Positions 1 to 11,832 of a stretch of DNA of 64,000 nt are shown in pieces. Source of the stretch: Sweltsa coloradensis (lineage: Eukaryota > Arthropoda > Insecta > Plecoptera > Chloroperlidae); NCBI GenBank assembly GCA_024449915.1, contig JAMZAV010000318.1, forward strand, positions 1 to 64,000. The letters are read 5' to 3'. The notes beneath the pieces were generated by a model. The model was not told the DNA's origin, did not search any database, and saw nothing but the letters and a program-made list of their open reading frames with translations. A program made the translations under genes and the position numbers. The stretch's first letter is position 1. Each line of letters begins with the position of its first letter.

Positions 1-227
1 TTGTTTTCTCCTAGTTTCCTCGACGCTAGCTAAACGAGTTGTGTGCATGACGTCGAAGACTTGCATGGATATCTGCGACCTCGACCCAAGCGGGATTCGA
101 ACCCGCTGCTCTTGATTGAGTCGATTCTGTGTTATTGATGCCGTCACAATCATCAACCCAACCCCGGTTGGCTTATGCTTATCATCAGAAAACATGACGC
201 AATTGTAAATATAATATAGGTTCCTAC

Positions 228-362
228 CTTGATTTCTTCCAGTAACTCTTCTTTGGGCATCTTGTATTTACAGGTGACGTTGATTCCATGATCTTGTAGC
301 AGCTTCACACAGGCGGGATCCACAGCGTCGCTGATCAACACTTTCCGTAGATTTAGAGACAT
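228..362 (-). CDS. Phgdh: D-3-phosphoglycerate dehydrogenase, first coding exon (partial gene)
   Basis: PHGDH oxidises 3-phosphoglycerate to 3-phosphohydroxypyruvate with NAD+, the first committed step of cytosolic serine synthesis. Only 45 residues are present. They contain NLRKVLISDAVDP followed by LLQDHGI and KEELLEEI, which matches the start of the N-terminal substrate-binding domain of animal PHGDH. The catalytic and NAD-binding residues lie in later exons. The start is the ATG at 362-360, with A at -3; an upstream GTG in the same frame (374) is not a credible eukaryotic start. The exon ends in phase 0 at a clean donor (AAG/GTAGG, intron from 227 downward), so exon 2 lies to the left of the window or just beyond its edge. 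No other coding sequence is visible in 1-227. The length fits the first exon of the family. The identification is firm; expression is not shown by the sequence. Confidence 0.88.
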
Positions 363-521
363 ATTATTCCTCACTAAAAATTATCAAAATTTACTTAATT
401 TCAATTCCACTGAAATCCTATTAAATTAATGACGTTGGATAGCTCTTGTATGCGAGTGCGTTCCTTCCTGGATGTATCGAGACTGATTGGAAACGCTGCG
501 CCTGCATCGTTCTTATGCGCT

Positions 522-543
522 CCCCCCACCCCCCCCCCCCCCC
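522..543. repeat. Poly-C tract
   Basis: A run of 22 bases that is all C except one A. It creates short spurious proline-rich frames on the plus strand and glycine-rich frames on the minus strand. Confidence 0.9.
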
Positions 544-1653
544 TATACCGCTCAGCCGGTCCGTCTTGCAGCGTCTAGAAGTTCCAGACAACCATATGAA
601 ACTGATCTCCTGTTGTTTTTTTGTTGCATCATTCATCTTTCACAGGTCAATAATGACAGTGTCCGATCAGACGATGATATATATCGTATGTTGAAAACAA
701 TGTGTTACAAAACCTTGGGTTGGGACATAATCATCGAGTTCCAAATAGAGTAGTAGATATAAATTTTGACCTTGAAACAAATTGCAACAGAAATGGTTCT
801 TTTGCATTGGATTCAGAAAAAAATCCCATTTAACATACTCAAAATCGCGGAAAATCTTAGGTGTCGAAATTGATCAAATTTGCATATAAAATTAAACAAT
901 AGACAATAATTCAAATATTAATATAACGCGTGTTTCCAGACAATTTTGCAAATAAACTTCACAGTAAGGATCAATGAACGTGTAACTATTTATTTTAATT
1001 GTGACTTGTGATTTATGGAATCCATTCATTAATTAAATTAATAAAACATGTTAATTGTATAATTAATTTCATAACTAAATTTTCAATAAATCTTGCAAAT
1101 CTTGCTACGAAACGATTTAGTGCACATCATTATCCTTGTGAAAAACAACAAAATTGCAACTTTAAATGCAATTAATTATAATTCATTGCGTTTATAGCAA
1201 AAAGTTATGAATTGAAGATATACTCAAAGAAAAAGTTACCTATTCTGTTTTTCAGACTTTGCGAATAAATGTATAATAAATAGAATAATAACATAAAAAA
1301 CTTTATACGACGTAATATGGCCTTAATACATAATTATGTACAATCATTGTGCAATTAAAAGTTAATTAATAATTGAACTTAAAAATGAAAAATGTGATAA
1401 TGATATTTTTTTTAGAAACCCAAAAAATGTAAGTTAGAACAAGCAAGAACGCAATCTTTAATTTTTAAAAAGATGCATTGCTTTGTACTTGATGATATTA
1501 TCCTAATCTAATCCTAGGCATTTTAATAATATTAAAATGGCTTTTATGACAAATTGTCATATTATGACAAATAAAATGACTAGTGAAATATCTACTTATC
1601 AACATCAAGAGCACATAACAAAATATATATTCTCCTTCACTGACTTGGAGTTG

Positions 1654-2021
1654 ATTGATATTAAACCATTTGTGTCCAGATCTCATGCAAACCAGACTTA
1701 GAGGAGAGAGCTGTTAGTATTGTTTGATAGTAAACCATATTTTTCTAGACCTAATGCAAACCAGCTTCAGAGGAGAGAATTTGTGTGTGTTTGTTTGTTT
1801 GAATTTGTATTTGTTACACCTTGTTTGATATTGAACCATATTTTTCCAGATCTAATGCAAACCAGCCTTAGAGGAGAGAGCTGTTACCATTTGTTACCTT
1901 GTTTGATATTAAACCATTTGTATCCAGATCTAATGCAAACCAGCCTTAGAGGCCATTGTTACACCTTTGATTGTTACTAAACATTTTTATTTTTCACAAT
2001 TTAATGCAAACCAGTTCTCGA
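1654..2021. repeat. Tandem repeat, about five units of 65-105 bp
   Basis: Each unit carries TTGATATTAAACCAT followed by CAGATCTAATGCAAACCAG and usually AGAGGAGAGAG. Unit length varies because of insertions such as a GT-rich patch near 1780. The array lies inside the 768-3481 element. Confidence 0.8.
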
Positions 2022-2023
2022 GG

Positions 2024-2525
2024 GTTATGAGCACTAAGTGTCAATGATTTCAACGCTTAAGCGGATATAGCTTTTTTATGTGTAATGGATGGTTAAAATT
2101 ATCAACCCTTGATTGATATAATACGCCTATCTATTGGGTGGTGATCCAAAATACATGGAGCTATAAACTAAATATATAATGTTATGTAGCCCAGGAATTG
2201 TTTTAAATACTATTTTGAATAGTCAAAACTGACAAGACATAGATTAATAAATGAGTATATCCAAGGATAATTTAATTTAATTCAAACCCACGTTTATGAG
2301 CACCCAGGGTCAATGATTTCAATGGTCAAGCGGATATAGCTTTTGATGTGTAATGAATGGTTAAAATTATCAACCCTTGGTTTATAAAAAAATACGCCTA
2401 TCCATTGAGTGGTGATCCAAAGAACATGGAGCAATAAATATATAAATATACATATCCTAAATATTAATGTTTTTAGTAGCCCAGTGGATTTGTTCAAATA
2501 CTATTTTGAAAAGTTAAAATTCAGA
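2024..2525. repeat. Direct duplication of a roughly 220-bp segment
   Basis: 2024-2246 and 2292-2525 share the words GCGGATATAGCTTTT, GGTTAAAATTATCAACCC and GGTGATCCAAA in the same order, with many substitutions. It is inside the 768-3481 element. Confidence 0.75.
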
Positions 2526-3613
2526 ACCCATAGTAAAATAAAAAAAAACATGTGCGCATATTTCTTATACCTAGGACAAGTTTTATGAGCAAGCCAATGG
2601 GTGTTAATTTTGTAAGTGTAATAGAATAAATCTACATACAATCCATGGATTAGGAATTACGTGAAGACATGGATTGTAGTAAAAATAAACATGGGCTTTC
2701 CTACTTTAATCATTTTAGAAGATAAAGTAGTCACTTAATTTTTCCGTTAAAAGGTGTATGTTGGTACGTCAATATCAGTCATTTCGTACAAGATTTTATG
2801 GCTAACATTCTCGGCTGTGTCAGCATTGACATTATTTGCAGCTGTCATACCACTGAAAATACTGTGAAGATCAGAACTTCCATCGATGTCAAAAGAATTC
2901 ATATTATCTAGGAATTTAATTAAAAAGTTTGTATCTTCTGAATGTGAATACATGTAGGGTACACGAAAACAGAACTCAATCTCAAGTTGTTGCTGTTACC
3001 GAAAAATTGAAAGTCATCTGTTTGTTTTCATTTTTTAATTTTTTTTATAACTAATTAATTAATTAATTCAAAACTAATCAACACAAATAAGTTACAAGAA
3101 TGCCAGTTTACTTGAAAAGTAACCTGGTATCGAATGTTTATTTATTATGTGCGATATATTGTTCGTTAGTTGATAGGATTATTCCAATTGATTTCCATTG
3201 ATATTTATCATTTGTCATCGTAATTAGCCTATGTAATTAATCAAAATAATAAATTCAAAAAACAGAAGTAGTGATCTATTTACCTCAACTGTCTACTGCC
3301 ATGCTAACTTGGAGCGAAATAGGTGAAAAAAATGTTTTTATTGATATCAATTATTTATCTTAATATGCAAATTTGATCATTTTCGACACCTAAGATTTTC
3401 CGCGATTTTGAGTATGTTAAACAGTATTTTTTCTGAACCCAGTGCAAAAAGAACCATTTCTGTTGCAATTTGTTCAAGGTCAGGGCTATTTTTTCCCCAG
3501 TTCTCCTACTCTACTTCACAGGAAGATTGGTCGCAGGTACCAGGAATTTCCCCCCTCTTACCACCACCACCTTCCTCGGATGGGCAGAGTGCACAAGATT
3601 TAGATCTTTCCTA

Positions 3614-4078
3614 TCCTCGACCCTTCTATTGATGTCTCTAAACCATTGAATAGAGATAAATTAATTTTCTTTTCATTACATAAACTGTTGTAATTTACCT
3701 TTTAAGTGTTCTTAAATGTTAATGATTTTAACTTTAATGTTTCCCTGAAATAAAATTAACACGAAAATGTTTTAAACGCAAAAAATTGATGGAGAACTAA
3801 CAATGTTTACAAAATATTCTTAGCACTTCTGATGAAGAAGTGTGTTGTATATTATACTGTTAAGTTCTTTGTTTTCAATCAATTTTTAGCATTCAAAATC
3901 ATTTTCGTGTTGATTTTACTTCAGTGAAACATTTAAGTTGAAATTACTAACATTAAAGGGCATTTAAAAGGTAAATTACAACAGTCTACGTAATGAAAGG
4001 AAGGAAGGATGTAACTCTATTCAAGCGAAAATAATTTAATTGGATGGTTTCGAGACCATCAATAGAAGGGTCGAGCGA
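3614..4078. mobile_element. Diverged inverted-repeat element (MITE-like)
   Basis: The outer ends read CTCGACCCTTCTATTGATG and, inverted, the same at 4060-4078. Arms of about 190 bp share TGTTGTAATTTACCTTTTAA and ACACGAAAATG. Many mismatches and indels indicate an old insertion. The superfamily is not determined. Confidence 0.65.
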
Positions 4079-4749
4079 CTATTACAATAGATACGATCTA
4101 CTCTTGTCCACTTTTTTTTTTTTTAGCGAGGTTATTCTTCTCTGCGATATCGTGGCCAACACGTCTGCAGGCAGGAGGGGACAAGAATGCCACATCCTAA
4201 CGGGACAGGCAGACGGCATTTTTTACATCCGCGTATCTATCCTTCCTTATTTTTTTCTTGCTTTTAGTTTCGACAAAAAAAACATGAGTTGAACTAAAGT
4301 TATGAAAAAAACGCGCTAGGTTGAATCGTTTTCTGCGTAATTCAATAAGCCTGTCAGCTGTGGCTGGATCTGCCCAGCACTGGCCTTGTCATGTTCTAAG
4401 AATACAAGTTTCCTTGTGTTCATATCCTATGATTTGGGGGGTCCCGGAGTCGATAGCTCCGACTGAAATTTTTCCAAAGATTTCTTCAGTCCCAACTACA
4501 AAATACCGAGCTCAACACCTAAACTATCAAACATGTTAAAGAGTTCAAATAATTGTATTGTGAACAATTTGCAATAGGCTTAACTTCGTAAAATAAACCC
4601 GAACCGTTGTTCTAACCGGTTCTAACCATTTGTATTTTATATTAATTGTACCCTACTCTAATCCAGGGCACGTTTAGTGGCCCTCTGTACCCTACTCTAC
4701 TGTACCGTAGCTGCTAAATGGAAGATAGCGTTTGAGCTAAATAAAAGAT

Positions 4750-4774
4750 TATTTGATTTGATTTGATTTGATTT
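4750..4774. repeat. TTTGA microsatellite
   Basis: Four to five units of TTTGA, directly after an AATAAA-like word near 4739. Confidence 0.8.
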
Positions 4775-5244
4775 TTGAAGAAGGGCGTGCAATCGTTCCT
4801 GGGCAGGTTTCCTTGCGATAAATTGACATTTGTAATTGGCAATTGGGATGTCGGCAGTTGGGTTGGGGGTGGGGGTGGGGGTAGGTACTTTTGTAATTAT
4901 CTACAAACAAATTCGATACACTCAACAATGCAAACCAGGGTACTATCAAGTTATGCACAGACTATAATAATCCCTTGTTAGCTTAGAGACAATTCTGGTT
5001 CGTTGCTCCTACGTATTTTGCAAACACTGAATATTAATTTCTTGGTCGTTGTTTTTTCTTGCGAATACATTTCAACAGACTAGCATAATATGTAATACTA
5101 CTAAGGTCGTTCACCTGGCATTTACTATATAGTTTGTATCTTTAAGCTGACGCGCCGATCCACGCACACACTTTATACTTTCGTCACGTAACATGATGGC
5201 CCATCTTGGATAAGGACAATGTGACTGTGAACCGACAGTGTTCA

Positions 5245-5312
5245 GTGTTGGCTCGGGCGCTAAGCACTTGACTGATTCGAAAGGTCCCGGGTTCGAGTCC
5301 CGTCGAGACCGG
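5245..5312 (+). repeat. tRNA-like sequence (SINE-type head)
   Basis: A B-box-like word GGTTCGAGTCCC and an A-box-like stretch GGGCGCTAAGCACTTGAC are spaced as in a tRNA, but the cloverleaf is incomplete. It is probably tRNA-derived repeat rather than a functional gene. Confidence 0.5.
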
Positions 5313-6389
5313 CAATCCTTGACTGAAGCTTTTTTCCGAGGTTGCAAGGGAACTCTTCAACAGCCCTCGGACATCCCTTCACATTGTCCCATCCGCAACA
5401 TACCTAGTTATAGTCACCTGAAGAGGGTCAACCCTACAGCGGACATCCTACAAAAATATATTTTATTTTTACCGTGTGGTTGGGTAATCCATGGGCATCT
5501 TATGACGCCGACACTCATGATAGCCAATTTTGTAGGGTGAACTTGAATTCATCAATAATGTAATCACAAAACAAACAAAAATAGTCTATCGAAATACTAC
5601 AACCCACCGTTTTGAACGTTTTCCTCAACGTACAGGAAAAACCATTTGACCGGTATAAGGAGAGCAAAGAAAGCACTGATTGAAAATCATAAAAGGTATG
5701 TTTCCATACATGGCAGATCGGCAGATCTCAGCTAGTTGAGAGATTTCGAAGGTAATCCGAATATTTCCTCAAGATCGGAGTAGATATTTGTGCAATAGAC
5801 AGTGAACAATGTCAAAGCACCCCCGAGCTCACTCTATATTTCGAACTTTCGACAAATTAAGGTCTTAATTTTGTATCTCTTGATGGACAATAATAAATCG
5901 TATATTTGAAACATTTGTGTCGTACTGTGCTCGTCAATGTACACGCACCCCTGCAAATAAGCAAGTGTTGATCCTAGATATGCATCTCATCCTTATCGTG
6001 CAAGAAGGTCACACGTCGCGGGTCATAGTGTGACCTGTCGTCCACGTGGACCCCCTGTGGAGCTAGACTTCATCTTATCCGCCTAGCGACAGATCTCCTT
6101 ATCAATCGGATGATTGTTAACGACAAGGCTGATGTAATAAGTTATGTAAGTTTATCACACAACTATCAATTGTTACAACAAGAAACTGACAGTTGACAAA
6201 CAAGCAAATTTTTCAAAAAAGGGGGTTGGGTGGGGATGGGGGAAGTTCAGAGGCAGTTCAGTCAGGATTGCTGGTATGACTGTGGCGACCTCGATCCAGA
6301 CAAATGGAAAGAAAAATATATAAAATTTGATATAAATAAACGCGTGTATTTTCAAATCTTTGTATTAGAGTTTTGTAACAGCTTGCATA

Positions 6390-6768
6390 TTATTTACTAC
6401 AATTCAGAAATTAAAAAAGTCCGCCCCAACCGGGATTCGACCCACGGGTCTCCCGCATTCCAGGCAAGCGTCATAACCACTAGTGACTAGACCATCAGGA
6501 CGGGTACATTGTAATCTCTGAATGTAGTTGCATTATACATCTGAATGGATGGAACAGTACTGCAACGAATATCTGCTGCCTTTGAACTGACCATCAAACA
6601 TTCATTATAATGTCACGCAGGTATGAGCGAGGGTTTATTTCTCGATTTGGTTGGTCGGGAAACACTCCCATAGGTGTAATTGTTATTATTTACTACAATT
6701 CAGAAGTTAAAAAAGTCCGCCCAAACCGGGATTCGAACCACGGGTCTACCGCATTCCAAATTGTATAA
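6390..6768 (-). repeat. tRNA-derived composite repeat with a second partial copy
   Basis: On the minus strand a tRNA-like core has a B box (GTCGAATCCCGG) and a split A box. It is flanked by TACAATTCAGAAATTAAA (6397-6413) and its near-complement at 6511-6528. The tail to 6690 (words CTCGCTCATACCTGCG, AACCAAATCGAGAAATAAA on the minus strand) is shared with 44815-44950, 46790-46950 and 47045-47225. A second, truncated tRNA-like core follows at 6690-6768. Confidence 0.7.
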
Positions 6769-7168
6769 TTTAATAATAAATACATATTATTTGAGCCGGA
6801 AAAATACATGCAGGGTGTTGGGTGAGCGACAAGCCAAGTCTTGTTGCAGACTTAATTTATTCCGGAACATTCTGGAGCTCTGTCGATTGTTCTGTGGGAT
6901 TGTTTTACTTTTTACATCGGTATGTCGAGGGTCGAGTTAGAATGTGCTTAATGGCGATATCAGATCACATTGACAAATATTGCTTAGTTTTTATGGAAAA
7001 CAATTACAAAATCCATCTCAGCGGGTAATGTTTAATAACTGATAATATAGACAGGTCACCATACAGGTTGTTTTGTAGTAATTTCCAAAGCTTTAGTTAT
7101 AGGAGATAATTTAAAATTTTATTAATCGTGCAATGCGCATGTGTCTTGTAAGTTGTAAACAGCCTCCC

Positions 7169-7396
7169 AACGTTATAAATATAAATACATCATTATGGAC
7201 TTTTCACTGTTATTAATATATTTATTTAATGTGATATTTCGATTTCTTTACAGAAATCTTTATCAAACTAATTAAAAAAACACAACAGACAAGACTTGTC
7301 TGTTGTGAAGAAAGATTTCTGTAAGGAAATCGAAAATCACATTAAATAAATATATTAATAACAGTGAAAAGTCGAATGATTTATATTTATAACGTT
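7169..7396. repeat. Foldback hairpin with a perfect palindromic centre
   Basis: Arms of about 90 bp (7169-7265 and 7308-7396) are nearly complementary. They meet in a centre reading ACAACAGACAAG followed by its exact complement CTTGTCTGTTGT (about 7282-7306). The word AGCCTCCCAACGT occurs at 7161-7173 and again at 7427-7439, just outside, possibly a remnant of duplication on insertion. Confidence 0.8.
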
Positions 7397-7897
7397 ACTA
7401 CCTGTTACATAGTTTCGTTTTTTATAAGCCTCCCAACGTATCATATTTTTGGGATGCAAATTGGAGGTTAGAACTCAGAATGTATATGGAAATTCGCTTG
7501 ATTTGGCAATCAAACTGGTTTTAATTGTTAAAAAAGCTCGTCTAACGTGACTGTTATGAATGTAATGAGCTCGGTCGTACGTGAATACATCAGCTCATTG
7601 TGTTCGTGACGTATTTGAACCCTATTATCTGACGTCAGGACACAGTCAGTGAGAGACAAATATCATTCATTTATCATTTCATCATTCGAGGAATCAGATT
7701 TCATCAATAATAATGTTATGTGTATAGCGTGTTTATTAAGATTTTAAAAAATTGACGTTTGCACTATACTCGTTTGACATTGATTTTAATTTCCTTTACT
7801 GGACGATATTGTGTTGCAATACATTGAATTCACAAAACCGAAGATAACCACGGATAACCATCTCGCAAACATCAGCTAGTATAGCTGATAGAGTATA

Positions 7898-8311
7898 AAC
7901 ACACATAACAAAAACTTGTAGAAATACAGCCAAACCTTACACACTCAAAAGAAATGAGATCTAAAAAAAGGGCCAAGCTCATCTACCCTTCCACATTTGC
8001 GCATTCTTAATTCATAAACGTACAGTGTCCCATAACAGCATCCTCGAAAAGCTTGGCAAAATAGAATTTGCGATTATTAATTTAAACGAAATAGTTCATC
8101 CAAGTTCTTTTTTCTAATTAATTAAAACGTAATAACATGCAAATTTTATTTTGCCAAGCTTTTCGAGGATGCTGTTATGGGACACTGTACGTTTATGAAT
8201 TAAGAATGCGCAAATGTGGAAGGGTAGATGAGCTTGGCCCTTTTTTTAGATCTCATTTCTTTTGAGTGTGTAAGGTTTGGCTGTATTTCTACAAGTTTTT
8301 GTTATGTGTGT
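7898..8311. repeat. Long near-perfect inverted repeat (arms about 175 bp)
   Basis: 7898-8072 is repeated inverted at 8136-8311 with almost no differences, around an unrelated AT-rich spacer of about 64 bases. Both arms contain CCAAGCTCATCTACCC or its complement. No coding frame and no clear target-site duplication are visible. The high arm identity indicates a recent origin or arm-to-arm correction. Confidence 0.9.
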
Positions 8312-8779
8312 GATCTCATTACTTTTTCAAGTTCCATTGCAAAATTATATGTTAAAATATAATAATTTTATCAAAGTTGATTTAATTTCTATGGTATTAG
8401 CAATAACAATATAGGATGTAAAATATCTAGACCCGGATTCATGTACATCCTGGGTATAGGTGGTATAACCATGGTATAACGACGGTATAAGGACTGGACC
8501 CCAATTCTTGAGTTCGTGGGAGATGACTGTTGAAAACGCAATTTGAAAACGAAGTCGTTTTCGTTTGACACTTTAAAAAGATATGCGTATAGCAAAGAGC
8601 TCGAAAAAGTTCTATATTTATTCTAGATGGCAGTGCCTTCATAAACGCGGGCCAATCGAAAGACGAGTTGCGTGAAATGATTTGATTGTTGCAATTATGT
8701 AAACAAACAGATGAGCAAGCGCATATTATTTGACACCTTGCTTCGACATTGTGTTTGTGTGTATTGTGTGACAGAACTA

Positions 8780-9030
8780 TGTTGTGCTGGCCTAGGGTTG
8801 GCTAGGCTTGCCAAACATGTAATGTAAGTAATAATTTTATCTAGTCCTATAGCCTAATGGAACTTTAGACCTACACTGTTGTATTATAAATAATTTTCTA
8901 CATCTGGGCCTAGGTCAGGGACGGTTTCTGATTTGTTTTATGAGAGTATAATGACAACTTTTCTCATTTCACACATAGAAGCAAAATTAAAATGTCCGCC
9001 ATTCGTTTACGTATCGCACTTTCCCGCCGT
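8780..9030. repeat. Dispersed repeat, partner at 50610-50880
   Basis: Shares TGTTGTATTATAAATAATTT, CCTAGGGTTGGC and AAATGTCCGCCAT in the same order with 50610-50880. The two copies are in direct orientation and diverged. Confidence 0.7.
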
Positions 9031-9191
9031 ACTCTGCTTATACCGTCAACAAGTGTCAAGTAACTATGGTTACTTGTTGATTGTATAAGGCTTTTTTTAA
9101 AACCTTTATTTGGAAGCCTTCCAACAAACTTTTTCAACTTTTTTATTCAAAAGAGACTATAATACTATAACCTTAATGTCCATGTAAAATA

Positions 9192-9842
9192 CTAGGAAAA
9201 CGCTTAAGTCCCGCCGCGTTGTTGGATGAGCGTAATTGGTGCATTTAGCTGCCATGTGTTACGCGGATTTTCTGTTGTTCTGTGCAAAAATCATTACTTA
9301 GTCGAAGATTTTTTTTAAATTAAATAAAATTAAATAAAAATTAATTTAATTTTTTTAATTCATCGTAATTTTTAAAAAAAAAATCGTAAAATTGCAATTT
9401 TCGTAAGTTAACACGAGTACATTAATTCATGAAATTAAGGTTCTGTGAAAAAATCATTACAATAGGATAAAGCATGTAGGTGTTATAAGTCAAAGAATTG
9501 TTTTAAAAAAGAAAAAAAACCGTAAAATTTCGATTTTCATGAGAATAAATTTTTCGATTACGCTCAAATTTCACACGAATATCTTAATTCATAAAATTAA
9601 GGTTCTGTGAAAAAATCATTACAATCGAATAAAGCATGTAGGTGTTAGAGGTCGAAGAAATTTTTTAAAAATCGAAAAAAAATCGTAAAATTGCGTTTTT
9701 TATAAGAAAAATTTTCCCGATTGCGCTCATAAACGTGGCAGTTCTAAATTCAGAGATTTCGAAGACCTCCATAAAATTTCATCGCAATCGGAGTATCGGT
9801 TTAGCCGGAATCGTGTTAACAGACACACAAAAATACAAAAAG

Positions 9843-9873
<31 letters not shown>

Positions 9874-9947
9874 ATTCCGGATTTTTTTCTCCAGTGTAGT
9901 GAAATGGAATCTTCGCTTCGCTCGCTACGCTCGCTACGCTCATCCAA
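9192..9947 (-). mobile_element. Helentron-like non-autonomous element (HINE), full copy
   Basis: Read on the minus strand, the element starts TTGGATGAGCGTAGCGAGC. It runs through a poly-A/T stretch and two to three related units of roughly 150 bp, and ends with the complement of its 5' end (CGCTCATCCAAC), a short hairpin AACGC/GCGTT and TTCCTAG followed by T. A 5' end repeated inverted just inside a 3' hairpin is the known layout of Helentron/HINE elements. Confidence 0.75.
9841..9871. repeat. Poly-A tract inside the HINE copy
   Basis: About 31 A residues with no interruption, at the position where other copies have 8-25 A or T residues. Confidence 0.9.
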
Positions 9948-10500
9948 TGAACATTGTAGTCCCACCCGTCTGGTCAGAATCGCGGGCCGACGTATTAGAT
10001 GTAAGTAGCAGTAGTAGCAGTAGTAGGAGTAGCTAACATCCTTAAAGTGATTTTGAGCATGTTTCAAGCCATTTTTTCACCAAGAAGGAATGGTCGTACC
10101 CCAATAAAATTTGGCATGTGTTGTCAGGTACCTAAATCCCCTCGATTGTGATAGTTTTCAATTTCACATCACGTTACATGACGGCTGGGTAACACCTCGA
10201 AATCACCCCAACTCTGCTTGGTGTATAAGGTGCTTGAGTGTGTAGCGCACCGCGGCTTGGCTGCGGCGCCCTAACGGGCACCTAGATATACAATGCCGAA
10301 ACTAGAGGAGAGCTGTGGCAGTCGTCGTCTGGGACTCCCCCTCTCCCCCTCCCGCCCTTCCCTCGTCAACCTCCTCGACGACGACGACGACTACGTGAGA
10401 ACCCCCCTCCTTGCCAGACACGGACTTCATCCTCTCGACATCCCCTAGGTCCTAGGCAGAGGCTATAAGAACCTAACGGTTGGCTCGTCCTCAAACTAAA

Positions 10501-11121
10501 CTAAGAAAACGTCAAAGTCGTTGTTAGACGAGTGGGCGAGGCACATCAAATTCCAACTCGCAACCTTCTCGTGGTTTGGCCCGTGATTAGGGGAGTTTTT
10601 CTCTCTGAAACTAATGGCGAGCTCTGGGTCGTCGTCGGGGAACTTTCCCCTTCCCTTTGACTACCTTCCCGACGGCGACGACAATGACAACACGGACGGA
10701 TGATGACACAGACGGAGACGACCACGACGTGGGGGAACCCCTGCCCTCCCCATACGCTTGTGGCTGGTTCTGACCAGCACAGGCCTGTCCACCCCTTGTC
10801 CCCCCGCGTCATTCCTTACGTCCCTCCCTTCGTCTCGATTAGCCAAAGTGCATAAATATGAAATCATCACGTGTTCAGTACCCGGGAACATTCCCTTTCC
10901 TCCCCCTACCTAAGGCTGGATCTAGCATGGTTCTTTCCTCCCTAGCCTATCATAGAGTGGCGCATTATAGCCTTACAGTTGACGCACCCTTATACCAACT
11001 AAACTCAAAACCCTATTAGTTATACCTAAATAATTATTTTAAAACTTAAATGCTAATGTTCCCGGGTACTCAACACAATGACTTGCTCACTCGTCTAACA
11101 ACGACTTTGGCGTTTTCCTAG
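10501..11121. mobile_element. 621-bp element with 34-bp terminal inverted repeats
   Basis: The left end CTAAGAAAACGTCAAAGTCG is the inverted match of the right end ACTTTGGCGTTTTCCTAG, extending 34 bp. A short copy of the same family is at 41467-41651. The interior is GC-rich and contains TACCCGGGAACATTCCC. Open frames across it are not supported as genes. Confidence 0.75.
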
Positions 11122-11190
11122 TCTAGTTGGCTAAGGCGCCGTTATACCCGGAATGTGGGAGACCTGGGTTCTTAACCCCGGTCGGGATAG
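11122..11190 (+). repeat. tRNA-like sequence
   Basis: CTAGTTGGCTAAGGCGCC resembles an A box and GGGTTCTTAACCCC a degenerate B box. It is the same type as the core at 47249-47317. It abuts the right end of the 10501-11121 element. Confidence 0.5.
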
Positions 11191-11595
11191 ATATATTTGA
11201 TAATTTCTGGATTGTCCTCCAATTGGCATGCGTTGTTTCGTTTTGACATTGTCCTAAGAGGATTTATTTATTTATTATTTATTTAACGTCTATCCTATTC
11301 AGTTATAAAAACTGATTTACAAAGGAGGAGTGCATGTTAATGATACAGAATGTTTTGACACACCCTGTGGGTCAAGGTGGCGGGGCTATCTCTACCCTAA
11401 GCGGGCACTTCCACCAAGGAGAGTTCAATGCTGGAAGAAAACTAGTGAAATAATGGAAGGATTCGCGCCCTATTATTTAAGCACTCCCGGGCCCTTTGCC
11501 GGTAAATATTCGTGCAATCTATTGCATTATCATTGAGTTTAGAACATATACATGATCGAGTTTAACAAGTGTTCGTATTGTGGTGAGAGAAGAGG

Positions 11596-11662
11596 GGTAT
11601 TTCTCAAAAGAACATTAACCATGCGGGAGGTCGCTGGTTCGATACCCGTTATTTGCACATGC
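11596..11662 (+). repeat. Degenerate tRNA-like sequence
   Basis: Contains GGTTCGATACCC (B box type) after GCGGGAGGTCGC. No complete cloverleaf. Confidence 0.35.
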
Positions 11663-11819
11663 TTCTCTCATTCAACAGACGAATGCTGCGATTCATCTCT
11701 AGGAAATTCCCCTTGGCAACAATCTCACGTTGAAAGATTGCGTTTTGATTGCATTTATCTCACGGTGCCTGTTTTGAAAACCTTAATTAATTTAAATTAT
11801 CAATACATCACTGACTAAT

Positions 11820-11832
11820 CCCCCCCCCCCCC
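11820..11832. repeat. Poly-C tract
   Basis: Thirteen consecutive C residues. Confidence 0.9.

Larger units (their letters stand above)
768..3481. mobile_element. 2.7-kb element with about 119-bp terminal inverted repeats
   Basis: Bases 768-887 recur inverted at 3363-3481 with few differences; both contain the word TTTTCCGCGATTTTGAG or its complement. The interior is AT-rich and includes a tandem repeat (1654-2021) and a duplicated 220-bp segment. It also has one short minus-strand frame (2953-2747, 68 residues, beginning MYSHSEDTNF) that I do not recognise and that may be the last exon of a former element gene. I could not identify a target-site duplication, so the superfamily is unknown. 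Confidence 0.7.

Noticed and set aside
1654..2021. CRISPR-like array
   Set aside because: Unit spacing and length vary, the genome is eukaryotic, and the units are ordinary diverged tandem repeats inside a transposon.
10546..10891. Minus-strand frames of 76-88 residues
   Set aside because: They lie within the GC-rich interior of an inverted-repeat element and show no recognisable motif.
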